DNA of 64,000 nt from Rotaria sordida (taxonomy: Eukaryota > Rotifera > Eurotatoria > Philodinida > Philodinidae), in contig CAJNOL010000534.1 in the NCBI GenBank assembly GCA_905250125.1, forward strand, positions 1 to 64,000, given 5' to 3'. The notes under the pieces were generated by a model. It saw nothing but the letters and a program-made list of their open reading frames with translations, made no database searches and was not told where the DNA came from. Positions 34,301 through 46,840 of the stretch are shown piece by piece. Position numbers and translations under genes: made by a program. The first letter of the stretch is position 1, and every line of letters begins with the position of its first letter.

Positions 34301-37300
34301 ATTCGCTATATTATTCAAAACTATGTCTTTTTTCTTTATATTTTTATAATCAGTTGAGCAGATATTACTAAATAAAATGTATTTAAAATATTAAACTATT
34401 GATTTGAAGTTTATTGAGTTAGAAATCAATTTTTATTGAGACTTAACATTTTTGAAAGTAACTTTTTATTTCTAATTTTTAGTCGAAGTCTTGTAGTTCC
34501 ATCTCATCTTCGTATATTACATGTTGAGCAAGAAATTGAAGGTACTGATATTATTGCTCTTCAGAGTGTTCTCGAATGTGATGAACGACGAACAGCATTA
34601 TTGAATGAAGAAAAAGAATTAAATAGAAGATTACATTCAAGGTAAATTATTTCTTAGATATCATCTTACTTTTTTTTGAAAAAAACAAAATTTTGTTGTA
34701 CAATTATTTCAGTAACGATTCATCAACAACTCACGATTCATTCATTTCAAAACGCCTAACAGCAATTTATGCTGAGTTAGAAACAATTGAAGCACATAAA
34801 GCTGAATCAAGAGCAGCCGTTATATTAAATGGTCTTGGTTTTAGTACAGAAATGCAATCAATGGCTACAAAGTAACATTATTGATTTATCTTTATTTATT
34901 CTTTTTATTTTTTGTTTTAAAATAGACAGTTTTCCGGTGGTTGGAGAATGCGTCTTGCATTAGCACGAGCTCTTTTTTCAAAGTAAGATATCATATTTCA
35001 ATTGTTTCCTTTTTTTTTCTATTTTGATATATATATATAATATTTCTTTAGGCCAGATCTTCTTTTACTCGATGAACCGACTAATATGTTAGATTTAAAA
35101 GCAATTATTTGGCTAGAAAATTATTTACAAACATGGAAAAGTACAATATTAGTTGTTTCACACGATCGAACATTTCTCAATACTGTTGCAACAGATATTC
35201 TACATTTATATTCACAAAAAGTCGATTCATATAGGTAAATATAAATTAAAAGTTTATTTCTTAATAATGTTTTTTTGTATAGAGGTAATTATGATACATT
35301 TGTATCAGCTCGAACAGAACGTCTTAAAAATCAACAACGAGAATATGAAGCACAAAAAGAATATCGAGATCATATTCAGGTTTGTTGAGAAAATTAATTC
35401 ATTGATTTGATTTTTTTTGTTAAATAAAATATGCCAATGTAATGATAAAATGTATCGACTTTCATTTTCTATCAATAGATACTATTAACTACAAATTCGA
35501 AAAATAGAGTTTGCAAAGAATTTTTTCTCGTTGCCATGCGAAAATTACAGGCATGAGAATATAAAATGAAAAAATAAACGAGTTTTTGGCAATGGAGAAA
35601 ACGCAGACTTATGCTTTGCCCAACATGTAAATTCATCAGAACCTAGAGTATCATAGTAATATTTTCTCAATAGAAGAAAATCAGAATTTTCGGAAGACTT
35701 ATGGAAAATGAGAACCGAAGAAAGAGATTCCCATAGAACTCAAGTTGTAATATTTTCGGCTGGATGCCTTATAGTTGTCAGAATCGTATGAATAATATAA
35801 CTATCAAAACAACAATGATAGCAATAGATCAATTTTTCTCGAAGTTAAGTTCAAACCTATAGCCTTAGTAGTCAACCTTGAATTCGGATTCAAAAAGTTT
35901 CATTGATTAGAATCAGTTTTAGAATTTCTTGTTAACCAACCTCTTACGAAAGAAGTCTTCCAACTGTTCAATCGCTTTTAAATCGAGACCATGTGCATTA
36001 TAAAAATCCAAATGAGTTATGAATTCATAGTTCATTTGGATCTACATAATGCATATAGCCTCGATACTTGCCATCAATCGGATCTGAATCGAAAAATCTC
36101 ACTGATTGAATATATGAGAGCCGATATTTGACCGGTATGGAATCTGTATCAGTACCGCGACATAGCAAAGTCGTCAGTATTAATTAAACATGAGGGAATC
36201 ATCTTGGCATTTAGAACATATGAGTTGTGACAATATAACTTTCGACGCAAGTTTTACATGACCATAAAAAGTATCATTTTCAATGAAAAAGTGTGGATTC
36301 TAGTACTGGTCTCGATTTCGGTCCCTCCAGGACCATCTTGTCCATATTAATACTACCTATCATCCTACTCTATTATCTTGATATAGATTATAAAATACTA
36401 GAAATAGCATCATAAAAAAAAAAGGTACTAAAGATGTAAATTGTAGATAAATACTCGATTAGTACCACCTCTATCTATGATTTGGATCCGAATTTAACAT
36501 TTTATTAATAAGATTTCGACGATAGCTCGATTCCTGACTGGTTAGATCCTAGTTTGATTTCTAAAGTTTATTTATCATTAGATCTATAAATGATTGTTGT
36601 ATGTCAATTGTTACATACATCACAATCTTCATAGAGAACAAATTGTATATTCTTTTTTTTTTTTAAACCTTTGTTAAAATACAATGCTTGAAGATAATAA
36701 AACTTTTATTATTCTTTCATAGGTATTTATTGATCGATTTCGTTATAATGCTAATCGAGCTGCACAAGTACAAAGTAAACTTAAATTAATAGAAAAATTG
36801 TAAGCTATTAATTTCTTTTTTCATATAATCTATTGAATAAAAATATTTCTTTATATTAAATTAGGCCTGTTCTACGACCAGTAGAAAAAGAACATGAAGT
36901 TCATTTTCGTTTTCCTGATCCTGAACCATTAAATGGAACAATTTTACAATTAGATGATGTTGCATTTGCTTATTCAAAAAATATTCCAATGATATTAAAT
37001 AATGTTAATTTATCAGCAAATCTTTCATCACGTATTTGCATTATGGGTGAAAACGGATCTGGTAAGAAATTAATATTTATTTCTTTATTTATTTATTTGT
37101 ATAATTTATTCTTTTTTTTAAGGTAAAACAACTTTATTAAAATTATTAGTTGAAGAATTAGAACCAACTAAAGGTCAACGACATGGTCATAGAAATTTAG
37201 CAATTGGCTATTTTACACAACATTTTGTTGATCAATTACCAATGAATATAAATTCTGTTGAAGTTTTACAATTGAGATTTCCTGGTAATAAAATAATTTC

Positions 37301-37828
37301 TTATATTTTCTTCATTTTATGATAATTTTTCTTTTAGGTAAAGCTGTTGAACAGTATCGAACAGCATTAGGTCGTTTTGGTATCACTGGTGATACAGCAT
37401 TACAAACAGTGATGAGTTTATCAGGTGGTCAAAAATGTCGTCTAGCATTTAGTTTAATGTGTATGAAAAAGTAAGAAAATAATAATTTCCTGTATGAAAT
37501 ATTATTCAAAAAAAAAAAAAAAAAAAAAAATTTTTTTAGTCCACACATTCTTGTACTTGATGAACCGACAAATCATCTTGGTAAAACTAAAAATAAATTT
37601 TTTTCGAATGATATATATTTTCTATTTTTAATAGATATGGAAACAATTGAAGCACTAGCAGAAGCAATAAAAAAATTTCAAGGTGGAGTCGTACTTGTAT
37701 CACACGATGAATTAGTTATTAAACGTGTTTGTACGGAAGCATGGCTATGTCGTAATGGAAGTGTAACTGCACTTGAAAATGGTTTTGAACAATACAAGAA
37801 ATTAATTGAAACCGAATTACAATATTAA
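31399..37828 (+). CDS. abcf3: ATP-binding cassette subfamily F member 3, 18 exons, 726 aa
   Basis: Cytosolic twin-ABC ATPase without membrane domains; family members act on ribosomes and in translation or stress control. Exons: 31399-31474, 31534-31681, 31743-31997, 32050-32142, 32197-32241, 32294-32367, 32425-32455, 34483-34641, 34713-34871, 34926-34982, 35052-35234, 35283-35379, 36723-36799, 36865-37061, 37123-37284, 37338-37470, 37540-37580, 37635-37828; total 2181 bp, in frame. The N-terminal region matches the ABCF3 type. NBD1 has Walker A 'GRNGLGKSTLL' (about 226-236), '[16 protein letters not shown]' and '[12 protein letters not shown]'. After the linker, NBD2 has 'GENGSGKTTLL' (about 546), '[11 protein letters not shown]' and '[13 protein letters not shown]'. 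'[17 protein letters not shown]' is diagnostic of ABCF3. Length is close to human ABCF3 (709 aa). Introns 7 and 12 are long. The start is one of two adjacent ATGs. Confidence 0.95.
32456..34482 (+). other. ABCF3 intron 7
   Basis: Two-kilobase intron in a gene whose other introns are mostly 48-80 bp. No alternative exon is evident. Open frames here (for example 32815-33015) were not recognised and lack splice context. AT-rich, with no clear inverted repeat found by eye. Confidence 0.5.
35985..36065. repeat. Near-perfect palindrome in ABCF3 intron 12
   Basis: About 40 bases on each side of 'atgaattcat' are complementary ('tgcattat....atccaaatga.tatgaattcat' and its reverse complement). The sequence belongs to the same family as the arms of the foldback at 2570-3200, here collapsed to a bare hairpin. 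The rest of the 1.3 kb intron (35380-36722) shows no gene. Confidence 0.65.
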
Positions 37829-40175
37829 TATCACGATCAATGGTTTATTTGTTATTTTCTTTTTGTTTGAATAAATTACAAAAAAAAAGCCGAGAGAGAG
37901 AGAGAAAAGAATCAACTCGATAAAAATCGAATTAATCATATTTTAAAAAATAAATATTTTTTATTCTATATATTCATATAATTGATAATTAACTAAAATG
38001 TTTATTGAGAAAGATTAAAGATTGAGTGAGCATTTTTAGTTAAAAAAAGATTTTATCTCAATTGCTAAATTCATTAGAAAATCTATATAGTCTGAAACCG
38101 GGACTTCTGTTCTGTCGATTTACAAAAAGTTTTCGTTCTGAAAAAATAATTATTCGTGTTTCGAAAAGATGCCTACAGGAAAGTTGGCCGCCACTTTTTT
38201 TTTCATTAATTTCATAACGAGGAAACTTTCAGAGAATGTTCTTCTATATCTGTGACATATACTCAGTTAGCACAAACATGCACAAATGCTTCTGAACTAA
38301 GGCACAAGTTTTCTAAAAATCTTGATTTTGAAAGGTTTTTTTTGCGATTTCTTTATCACAGAAGCGATTTCAGAAAAAATAAAGATATATTTGGAATCAG
38401 CGTGAAAAACTGCATCGAGTGATGTACCCTCATGTTACAGACTTTTTGATATACAACCACAGACCATATATAAATAACGTCTCGTTATAATCAATGGACT
38501 ACTTTCTCATTGCATTTCTAGAGGATTAAGTAAAACGATGGTGAAGAAATGTGTTCCAAAATAGATACACTAAGACAATATCCCTATGTTTAGCAAAAGA
38601 AGCTACATCATATTTCACATTTTAATCCGGCAAGAATTATGCTGACAGCTTTTTTTGTTAGAAACTAATATGGATATTTATGCATTTGAATGATATTGTG
38701 TTAGAAGATCGTTAAGCATTTTTCCACCATAGTTAAACTACAGTGTGTTAACGATTTTCTCACTCAAACTTTGTTCATTATAATCGTTCATAACTATAAG
38801 TTTTCAAAATTTTACACAATCATTTGAACATCTTCTTTTTATCTTTTTATTTATATATCGTAGCATTTAATGATGAAATTTTATATGCTTCTTACAATGA
38901 TACATTTGCTTTATACTAAGATTAGAACTAATTATAAAAATTAATTATTTATTTTCTTTACAAAATAATTCGAAGTACAATATCGAAATATCACAAAGGC
39001 CAACAATTATTACAGGAAATTCTAGAGAGAAATGGCGGATACTTCAGACCTGAAATCTTAATTGAACAAAGTCTGAGATCTTGAAGTTTGCTGTTTTCCT
39101 CTCTAGGAAACCTATAAAATAGAGTACTACACCATTGTCGGAATGATTGTAAAGAATTTCTTATTCGAAGTCAATGTCGAAGTTATATCAGTAAAACAGT
39201 CAAATATTTTTTCTCTTACACCAGTAGCAAGTTTATTCTTCATCTGTTAAGTAATGGATAATAATACGCTACTTCATAGAATTCATAAGTTTCAAGAAAA
39301 CAAATCATCAGAGAGACATTCTCATTAATAAGTAGCATAAAAAACGAGTATAAATACTTGTCGAAAAAAACAAATTTGAAGCTTCTCGGAGTCGAAATCG
39401 GAACTTCAAAAGTGGAAATTTCCGGAGTCAAAAACTTGAGTTCCACAGGGCTCTACAATGAAAGTATATTTATTTAAGTATTGACAAGAAAATAATAATA
39501 CATGTGTACAACTAACATATAGATATCATTGAACTATAAACCATATTCACTAAGTTATAATGTGTCCATATTCAAATGAATCTTTACAATGACTTAAAAT
39601 TTCAATAGAAGTCTTTATTAGTTCATTTCGAGTGTTTTCTGTTATTAAAGATAAAAAAGAAAGATACTCAATGTCTGACAGACAATAAATTCACAAATCT
39701 AAGAGATTTCTCGTCTAAATGTATCAGTTTTTTTGAAACTCAAACTTTCACATTCCTCAGAATAATCAATAAGTTTCGTGTAAGTAGTTGTATTATATAT
39801 GACTACACACTGAATAAAATTTATAGTTATTTTACTTTTACAAAAGAATGACTATTCTTTGAATTAAATCCTTGAAAGATAAACATTGTTTACACTTCTA
39901 TAAAAATCAAATGATTTCTACATCATCGTTTATTATTCATTAGTAAATCGATAGAATTAATTCAAACTGAAATATAAAATTTATTTAATTTGTAATGTGA
40001 AATCATACACAAAATGAACTTTTATCTAGCAATGTAAAAAGCATCGTTAACGTTTGTTATTCTTAATGCAGAAAAACAAACAAAATTCACGGTAATCCTT
40101 ATAAGCAATATGTCATACTATGAAAGTACAATAAATAAATACATATATATGTAAAGCAAGAATAATAATGTAATA
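37829..40175. other. Intergenic between convergent ABCF3 and CC2D1
   Basis: Starts with the ABCF3 3' end (a 'gagagagaga' run at about 37893). About 38440-38665 is a copy of the dispersed repeat seen at 160-390. The 68-codon minus frame at 39240-39446 is not recognised. No gene is seen. Confidence 0.5.
38440..38665 (+). repeat. Dispersed repeat copy (family of 160-390)
   Basis: Matches 160-390 along its length by eye: 'gatatac..ccacagacc', 'aggattaagtaaaacgatggtgaagaaatgtg' and 'aattatgctgacagct'. A third copy, inverted, lies at 43670-43835. Non-coding. Confidence 0.65.
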
Positions 40176-43100
40176 TCAAAATTTTGTTGATGATGGTTGC
40201 CCTGTAAGTGTATCGATCTAAAAGAAAATTTAAAAAAAAAGAATAAAAAGATCAAATTAAATTAAATATACTTCTTTCATAACAAGTTTCTTTTTCGTTA
40301 AAGCAATATCAGCTTTTTTTGTTTCACGTCGTTGATGATATTCACGTGCTTCTTGATCATAATAATCATTTAATTCTTCAAGACCACGTACATGCTCTAT
40401 AAAAATTGAATACATATCGAAGAAATAAAAGAATTTAAGTAATTCAACCTTGTACAGCTAGTTTTCCTCCCATTCGCAAAAACTCAACTAATCGATCACT
40501 TTGTTCTTCGATTTCTCGACGTTTTATTTTTAATTGACGAAGTTGATCAGGTGAAAGACGATCGTGTAATTGTTCAATCTGTTTTTAATATATCAAAAAA
40601 AAAGAAATTTTTTTTTTCAAATATTTAAACAAACTTGTTGTTGAATAAGTGATGATTCATAATTAAGTACTTGAACACTTTGTGGATTTGTTGATGTGGA
40701 TGATGATACTGGTTCTTGATGTTGTCGTCGACGTTGACGATTAGTCAATTCAGTTGTATTCGATTGACTATACAATAACGAAGAAATCAAATATGAAGAA
40801 ATAGAAAAAAAACACAGGAATAGAGGTGTAATGCAGGAATAAAAAACATGCCTACATGCATGATTATCAAATGAATCAACAACAGATTTTTTCATATTCG
40901 AAATTTCACTGCAAATTATACCTGCTATCTATAGCTTCCTGATTATTTTTATTTCCGGCCATATTTATGGCCAATTGCCCTAATACCTCTCCTGTAGGTA
41001 TTAAACGAGCAATAGCAGTAATTGCTGGTGCAGAAGCTGCTGATGATCTGAATTATGTATGTTAATTGAAAAAATATAATAACAAAAGAAAAAAAAAACA
41101 ACAATTACAGAATCTGCTGACGGAGAAGAAAAAAAAAACTTTTTATTTGACTTACTTCGATGTTGATGATGATTTTCCATGTTGAGACTATGCAAAAAAA
41201 AACAAAAGCAAAATACGAAATATAAACTAGATGAGAAACAATTTTAAAATTTACTAATTCTTCAAAACGATCAATAACAAGCCATCGTTGTGGTAATATA
41301 TCTGATGCTTTTGTTTGTCCTAATGCTTCTTTAATACGTAATTTAACTTCTAATTTTCCTTCAATTTTTTTCTTATGTTCACTTTCATATAAATCAACTG
41401 ATTCATGTATTGTACATGATTGTTCTAATGTAGCTAATTTCATTGATGCTATACCCAATGGACGATCTGATCGAAGAAAACCAGCTTTATAAAAAACAGC
41501 TAATTTTAATTCTTTTCGATTCATTAAACGTCTAAATTTTGCATCATTTCGTTTTATATAAAATTTATGTAATGAATCAGGATATTCAGCATTTACAGAA
41601 CCAATTGTATGACGAGTTCGAGCTGTTTGAGGAGTTTCAGTTGGATAAGGAAATTCGATAGCAACATAAGTTTCAAGTGATGATGATGATTGACCTGATG
41701 GAACAGGTAAATTAATACCACGAAGAATAGTAACCTTAAAATAAAGTTCATGTCTTTTTTTTTATTAATTCTATCTTCTTATACCATGTGCAAAAAATTT
41801 TTTTAAGAAAATTAACGAGAAATTATTGTGCTAGTCGATTACTACTGTAAGATATTTATTTTGGAAGGTTAAAATCATTGATTAGAATATAAAGATTTTC
41901 TTTCAGCACTAAAAAAAATTGAGAATTTTTTTATTCTAATATATTCTCACGAATTATTTAAAAAGAAAACAACTATTTTGAAGTGCATTACATATTTATG
42001 AAATTTCTATAATATCTGATAGAAACAACAAATTTTAAAAAACTGCAATAATCATGAAGTATATTAAATGCTGTCGATAAATTTCACAAAATTAAAAGAA
42101 AAATTTTTGATCTTGAATAGTTTTGAATAATTTATAACAAGAACCGAACTCGAACCAGTAAAACTCGATTCGATCTCGAATTTATAATTATCATACTAAA
42201 ATGCTTAAGTCTACGGTACAAATAACCACTTCTCCTTCCCAAGAATAAAAAGTCATGACGTTCTATGAAGAAAATCTACATCACTTTTCCAAAAAAGTGG
42301 TTTTCTATTGCAGGCTAATTTTTTGATAACGTTTATCTAGAAAAATCAAAGACTTTTGCAAAAACTTGTCTGACATCCGAATAGGCGTTTATTAGCAACT
42401 AAGTACCAAAAAATCAGGTTTTTTACTCATAAACCAGATTTTTAGGTATTAAAAATCTGCTGAACCTAGCGGGCCTTACTCCCAATCTTGAGAAATTTTC
42501 GTTTTTCTCCAGCAAAGTTTCAGCGTTTTATTCATTTATTTTTGCTCATCAACTCTCAAAACAACGCTCGATCCCTCCCGAAATACTGGCGATCTTGAGA
42601 CACCCTTGGGAAGGATAAACATTTTATTGAACATAAGCACAAATTTAAACAAACTTGACATCTTCTACTAATTAATATTTACCTCTAAATCATTATCTCC
42701 TAAATCATTATTAACTTGTACAATATTCATTTGTCTTCTTTCATAATGAAATAATGGCGGTTTTAAACCATGTTGAAAACATTGTCGTAATTTTTCTAAA
42801 TCATTTGCACAACGTTGTTCAAGAACTTTATATTCATTTGTATGTTTTACATTATTTATTCCTTCCATTTGTGCATATGTTTGTTGATTACGTGCACATA
42901 ATTGAATTTGTCGAAGAAGATCATCTTGTAAACGACGATAAACTGTATCACGATCTGCACGAGCTAAATCTTGTGTTAAATCATCATCATCTAACATATC
43001 ATTATCATCATCAGGTAATTTAGGTACCTAAAAAACATACAATAATAAATAGATTCGATTTAAAATAAATTAAGAAATAATTTTCCTACTTGACTCATAT

Positions 43101-46100
43101 CAATAGGTAAACCAGATTCTGCAGCTAGAATCATTTGTTCAAGTCCTTTATAGGCAACAAGAAATTTTTTAGCTGTTTCAAGATCACCTATAATTAAATA
43201 TTAAAATAAATATTTATATAGAAGGCATGGTAAATTTCATTTTTCAGGAAATTCAAGTTTCGGAACTTCATTATACAATAAAAATGACATATAATCGAAA
43301 TTCATCGTTATACATTCACTTGAAGAGCTACGACTCCTAGTTTGACGTTGGATTGGGCTAGAAAATTCATTGTATTATGAAAAGTATATAGGATATGGAT
43401 GTGTAAGTGAAATTTGTGTTGGTGAAGATAACCGCTTCATCGACACCGTTTTTCTATTGTCTAATTATAAATTAGCCAATGTGTTATTTTAAATATACTT
43501 TAAAAGCTAAAGATAAATTAAAATAATTACGTTATGGCGCTAGTCATCAATGCTAATATTGAAGTTATTCAATAAAACATTTGCAAATAGTTAATAATAA
43601 TAAGATAAATTCCCTAACCCAACTCAATCTAAAAAAGCTATTATCTCAATCCTTCGAGATAAAAATGTGAAACACGATGTAGCTGTAGTCGCTAATCACA
43701 GAGAGATTGTTATACTCTATATATTTTGAGAGACATTTCTTCGCTATTCTTTTACTTAATCTTCCAGTAAACAATAAGGAAGTAGTTCATATATTATAAT
43801 AAGACAGTCTTGATATATGGTCTGTGGCGTGTCGTTACTAAGATGTATGTCATGTTTGCGATAAACTATTACTAACGATGTCTGTCACGCCTGTGACAGG
43901 TGAGTCTAGATTTCTACGCCTATTCTTGAACATTTCTTTTAAATCGTATTTCATAAAATATACATTTTATTTTTATTTTAAAATCATTGTTTTGTGCTTA
44001 TATCTACAAAACATTGAATTAAGTTTCCATGAAATCTTTCGTATAGTTATTTTCATTTAAATTTCATAGAAATAGGAAAGAATCATCGCATGTTTATATT
44101 TAAAAACTAAACAAAAAAAAAGCCCAATTGTTATACCTTTTTGTTTAGCTTGTACAGCAAGTTTTTGAAATTTTTCTTGTTTAAGACGAAGTGTTTGAGC
44201 TTGTTGACTTTTTCTTGTACCTGAGAAAATAGAATTAATAAAAACAACTAGAATGAAAAATATAGCTAACTAATTGTAGTAGTCGCTGCTGCTGAAGGTA
44301 GTGGTCGTTGTTGTTGAAGTTGTGATGATCGTGCTTGTGAATGCGATGATGTTGATTTAGCTGCTGTAGCAGATGAAGATGATGCAACTGGCTGAGGTTT
44401 AGATTGTTGAACAGGAATTGGTGCAAAACCAGGTAAATCTGGTAATTCACTATAATTATATGGACGACCTTTTCGTGTAGCATCGATAGCTTCATCATAT
44501 TGCTATTGAAAAACAAACAAAAAAACAGAAATCATTAGGATACTAGCAATCCTCTAGTTTTGGGTGGACAGTGATAGAAGGTGCCCTTGCTACATGTGTT
44601 GTATTATCCAGAATAAAATCATCAGTACAGTAACTAACAGCAAAACTTGAACATTAGCTTCTCTCTTACGTTGGAAAGAGTAGTAAAGCATATTGCTATT
44701 CTATTCTTATTGTGTATTCTTGATAACATGATGCACGTAGCGAGAATACCATCTGCCACTGCCCATCCAAAACAAGTGGAACGCTAGCGTTTCGGCTCTG
44801 CCGTTACTCCGATCTTCTGTTATGTCTAAATGGAAAAATGTTCCAAGGAAGCTTCTATCAGGATTTTCTATTTGCTAATAATAATTTTTACAAAAAAGTT
44901 TCTCACAAAAACGTGACAGTTTAATTTTGATGTTTTTTTTCATTTATTAAACAATTAATAGCAGATTTTCTATTATTTTGTGAGAGAGGTTTACATGGCA
45001 ATCACTTGAAATAAGATGAACGAGTTCATTTCTGTAGTGTAACATTATATTCATCATCACTTTTCAATTTTAAACAACAAGAACAAATATAATTTTTCTA
45101 TGATGCTGATCACGCTCAACTGTAAATGTAATTTTCACTGGACTAAAAACAAAAAGTGAATCTTATATGTCGATAGATGCATACTTAAGATCAACTTGAT
45201 TACATCTAAGTGAAAGATAAAAGAACCATGCTTTGTTTACTTTCGACAACTAGTCGAAACTTTATGAATACATGTGTTAGTTAATTATTTATCGAAAAAA
45301 TAAAACGAAGAAATTACTTTTGAAAGTCGTTCCATCCGTCTTGCTTTTGAATTATCTCCACTTCTAGCTGCTTCTTCACCACGTTTGGCTAATTCTTCAT
45401 GTCGTTGTTGTAATGCTTCCATGATTGTACGAGGTTCAGGTGCTTTTACTACATCAAAAAAGAAAATCAATTTGTAAATCTCGAAAAAAACAAAAAAAAA
45501 ACAGATTAGTACACACATGGCAAAGCTGGTGGCGGACCATCATCATCTTCAGGTACGTTGTCATATGTTTCTTTTTGTGCAGAAGAAGAAACCGTAGATG
45601 TAACTTTATTTTGTAATGCCTAATAATTAATATAAAAATTGAGAAACATAATAAAGTACCTAGGTTACCCTCAATTGAATAATATATTCTTTTGCTTTTG
45701 CCATATCCCCTTGTTGTTTAGCTTGTAAAGCTAATGATTTAAGTCGTGTAATTGCAGGATCCGAATCCGTAGACATAGGTGGTGCTTGTGCTAAAGAATG
45801 ATTTCAAATATTTTATTATCGAATAATAAATTTAAAATAACTTACGTTTAAATATAGTTCGATTATCATTATTGGTTCGAACCGATGCTGGAGGTGGTGG
45901 TTGTGGTAAAGGTACAACGCGTGGACGTGGTGCAGCTGGTTGTGGTGGTGGAGGAGAAGGAGCTCGTATAGGTGTTTGTTGTGGTATAGATGTAGATTGA
46001 GAAGCAATAAAAACTTCAGGTGGAATATTACTTTCATCAATTGATACACCAGCACGAGCTGATTGAAGTAATTCTTGAATAGTCTAAATAGAAAAACTAA

Positions 46101-46840
46101 AATTCTATTCAATCGAACATTGAATTATGTACTTTAAGTTGTCGATCTAAACGTCGGGATTTTGCAACATCACTACTTGCTTTTGCTGCTGCTAAAGCTT
46201 TGACATACATTTCTTGACGTCCTTCGAGTACGGACACTATATTACCACTGGATGTTGCTCGTGGTTGTTTTGCTTGATCATATCTTTCATTGTCAATTTC
46301 ATCCGTTATTTCATTCAATTCAGCCTGTTAAATCTAATTTTTATACGAAGATATTTAATCAATAAACAACTCACAAGAAGTTCGTCTTCATCGACATCAG
46401 ATAATTCATCATCATTTATAGGTCGATCAATATCATGAAGAAGTTTATGTACATCATTATGAAATAATTGAAGATCTTGTCCCATTCCACCTGTATGCAT
46501 GGAAAACATTTTCGATTATTCAATTATAAAATATTGTTTAGTTTTTTGAATAGCAAACCTAACTTTCCTTGATTGGATTTTGCTCCTCTCGACTTTTGAT
46601 TACCATCTCCAGTACCTTGTTGTAATCTTCGTAATTCTGCTTCAAGATCATCATCATCATCATCATCATCACCCATACCTGATTGATTGAAATTCGGTAT
46701 TTGAAAACCCATCTATATTAAAAAAATAAGATGTAGAGAAAATAGCTAACAAAAAAAAATGAATAATAAACCTGTTGCATGAGAGCTGCTCCACCTCCAG
46801 ATTTTCCAGCTGGTCTGCTAGCTTTACTACTTTTCGACAT
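40176..46840 (-). CDS. cc2d1: CC2D1/Lgd, coiled-coil and C2 domain protein 1, 19 exons, 983 aa
   Basis: Lgd/CC2D1 proteins bind ESCRT-III (CHMP4/Shrub) and control endosomal sorting and Notch signalling; they are cytosolic or endosomal. Exons: 46840-46772, 46712-46559, 46490-46375, 46324-46133, 46083-45846, 45790-45669, 45619-45517, 45448-45318, 44502-44271, 44220-44137, 43187-43090, 43027-42683, 41734-41255, 41187-41156, 41047-40922, 40767-40635, 40578-40449, 40396-40272, 40217-40176; total 2952 bp, all phases match. Four DM14 repeats are visible (about residues 130-190, 262-300, 335-390, 453-513), for example 'EELAKRGEEAARSGDNSKA'. Acidic and Pro-rich linkers lie between them, and a C2 domain spans about 629-785 ('LKLAVFYKAGFLRSDRPLG'). 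A helical tail follows. Length fits human CC2D1A (951 aa). Which vertebrate paralogue it matches is undetermined. The long introns 8, 10 and 12 carry repeats. Confidence 0.93.
41735..42682 (-). other. CC2D1 intron 12
   Basis: A 0.95 kb intron between phase-0 exons, AT-rich, with no coding segment recognised. About 42280-42500 is somewhat less AT-rich, with repeated 'aaaaatc' type strings, but no clear inverted repeat. Confidence 0.45.
43670..43835 (-). repeat. Dispersed repeat copy, inverted, in CC2D1 intron 10
   Basis: The reverse complement aligns with 160-390 and 38440-38665: 'ccacagaccatatat', 'agattaagtaaaagaatagcgaagaaatgt' and 'gattagcgactacagctacatcgt'. It lies inside the 0.95 kb intron between the exons ending at 44137 and starting at 43187. 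Confidence 0.65.
44540..44790. mobile_element. MITE with terminal inverted repeats in CC2D1 intron 8
   Basis: The left end ('ctagcaatcctctagttttg', 'ggtggacagtg', from 44543) is matched by the reverse complement of the right end ('cgctagcgttccacttgttt', 'tggatgggcagtgg', ending about 44790). The similarity continues inward ('gttgtattatccagaata' against 'catgttatcaagaatac'). Window bases 1-120 are a third related end. No coding capacity. The target duplication was not resolved. Confidence 0.65.

Noticed and set aside
44235-44516. 93-codon His/Leu-rich minus frame
   Set aside because: Out-of-frame reading of CC2D1 exon 9. The in-frame product joins perfectly with the neighbouring exons.
45816-46112. 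98-codon Leu/His-rich minus frame
   Set aside because: Out-of-frame reading of CC2D1 exon 5 (Pro/Gln-rich in the true frame).
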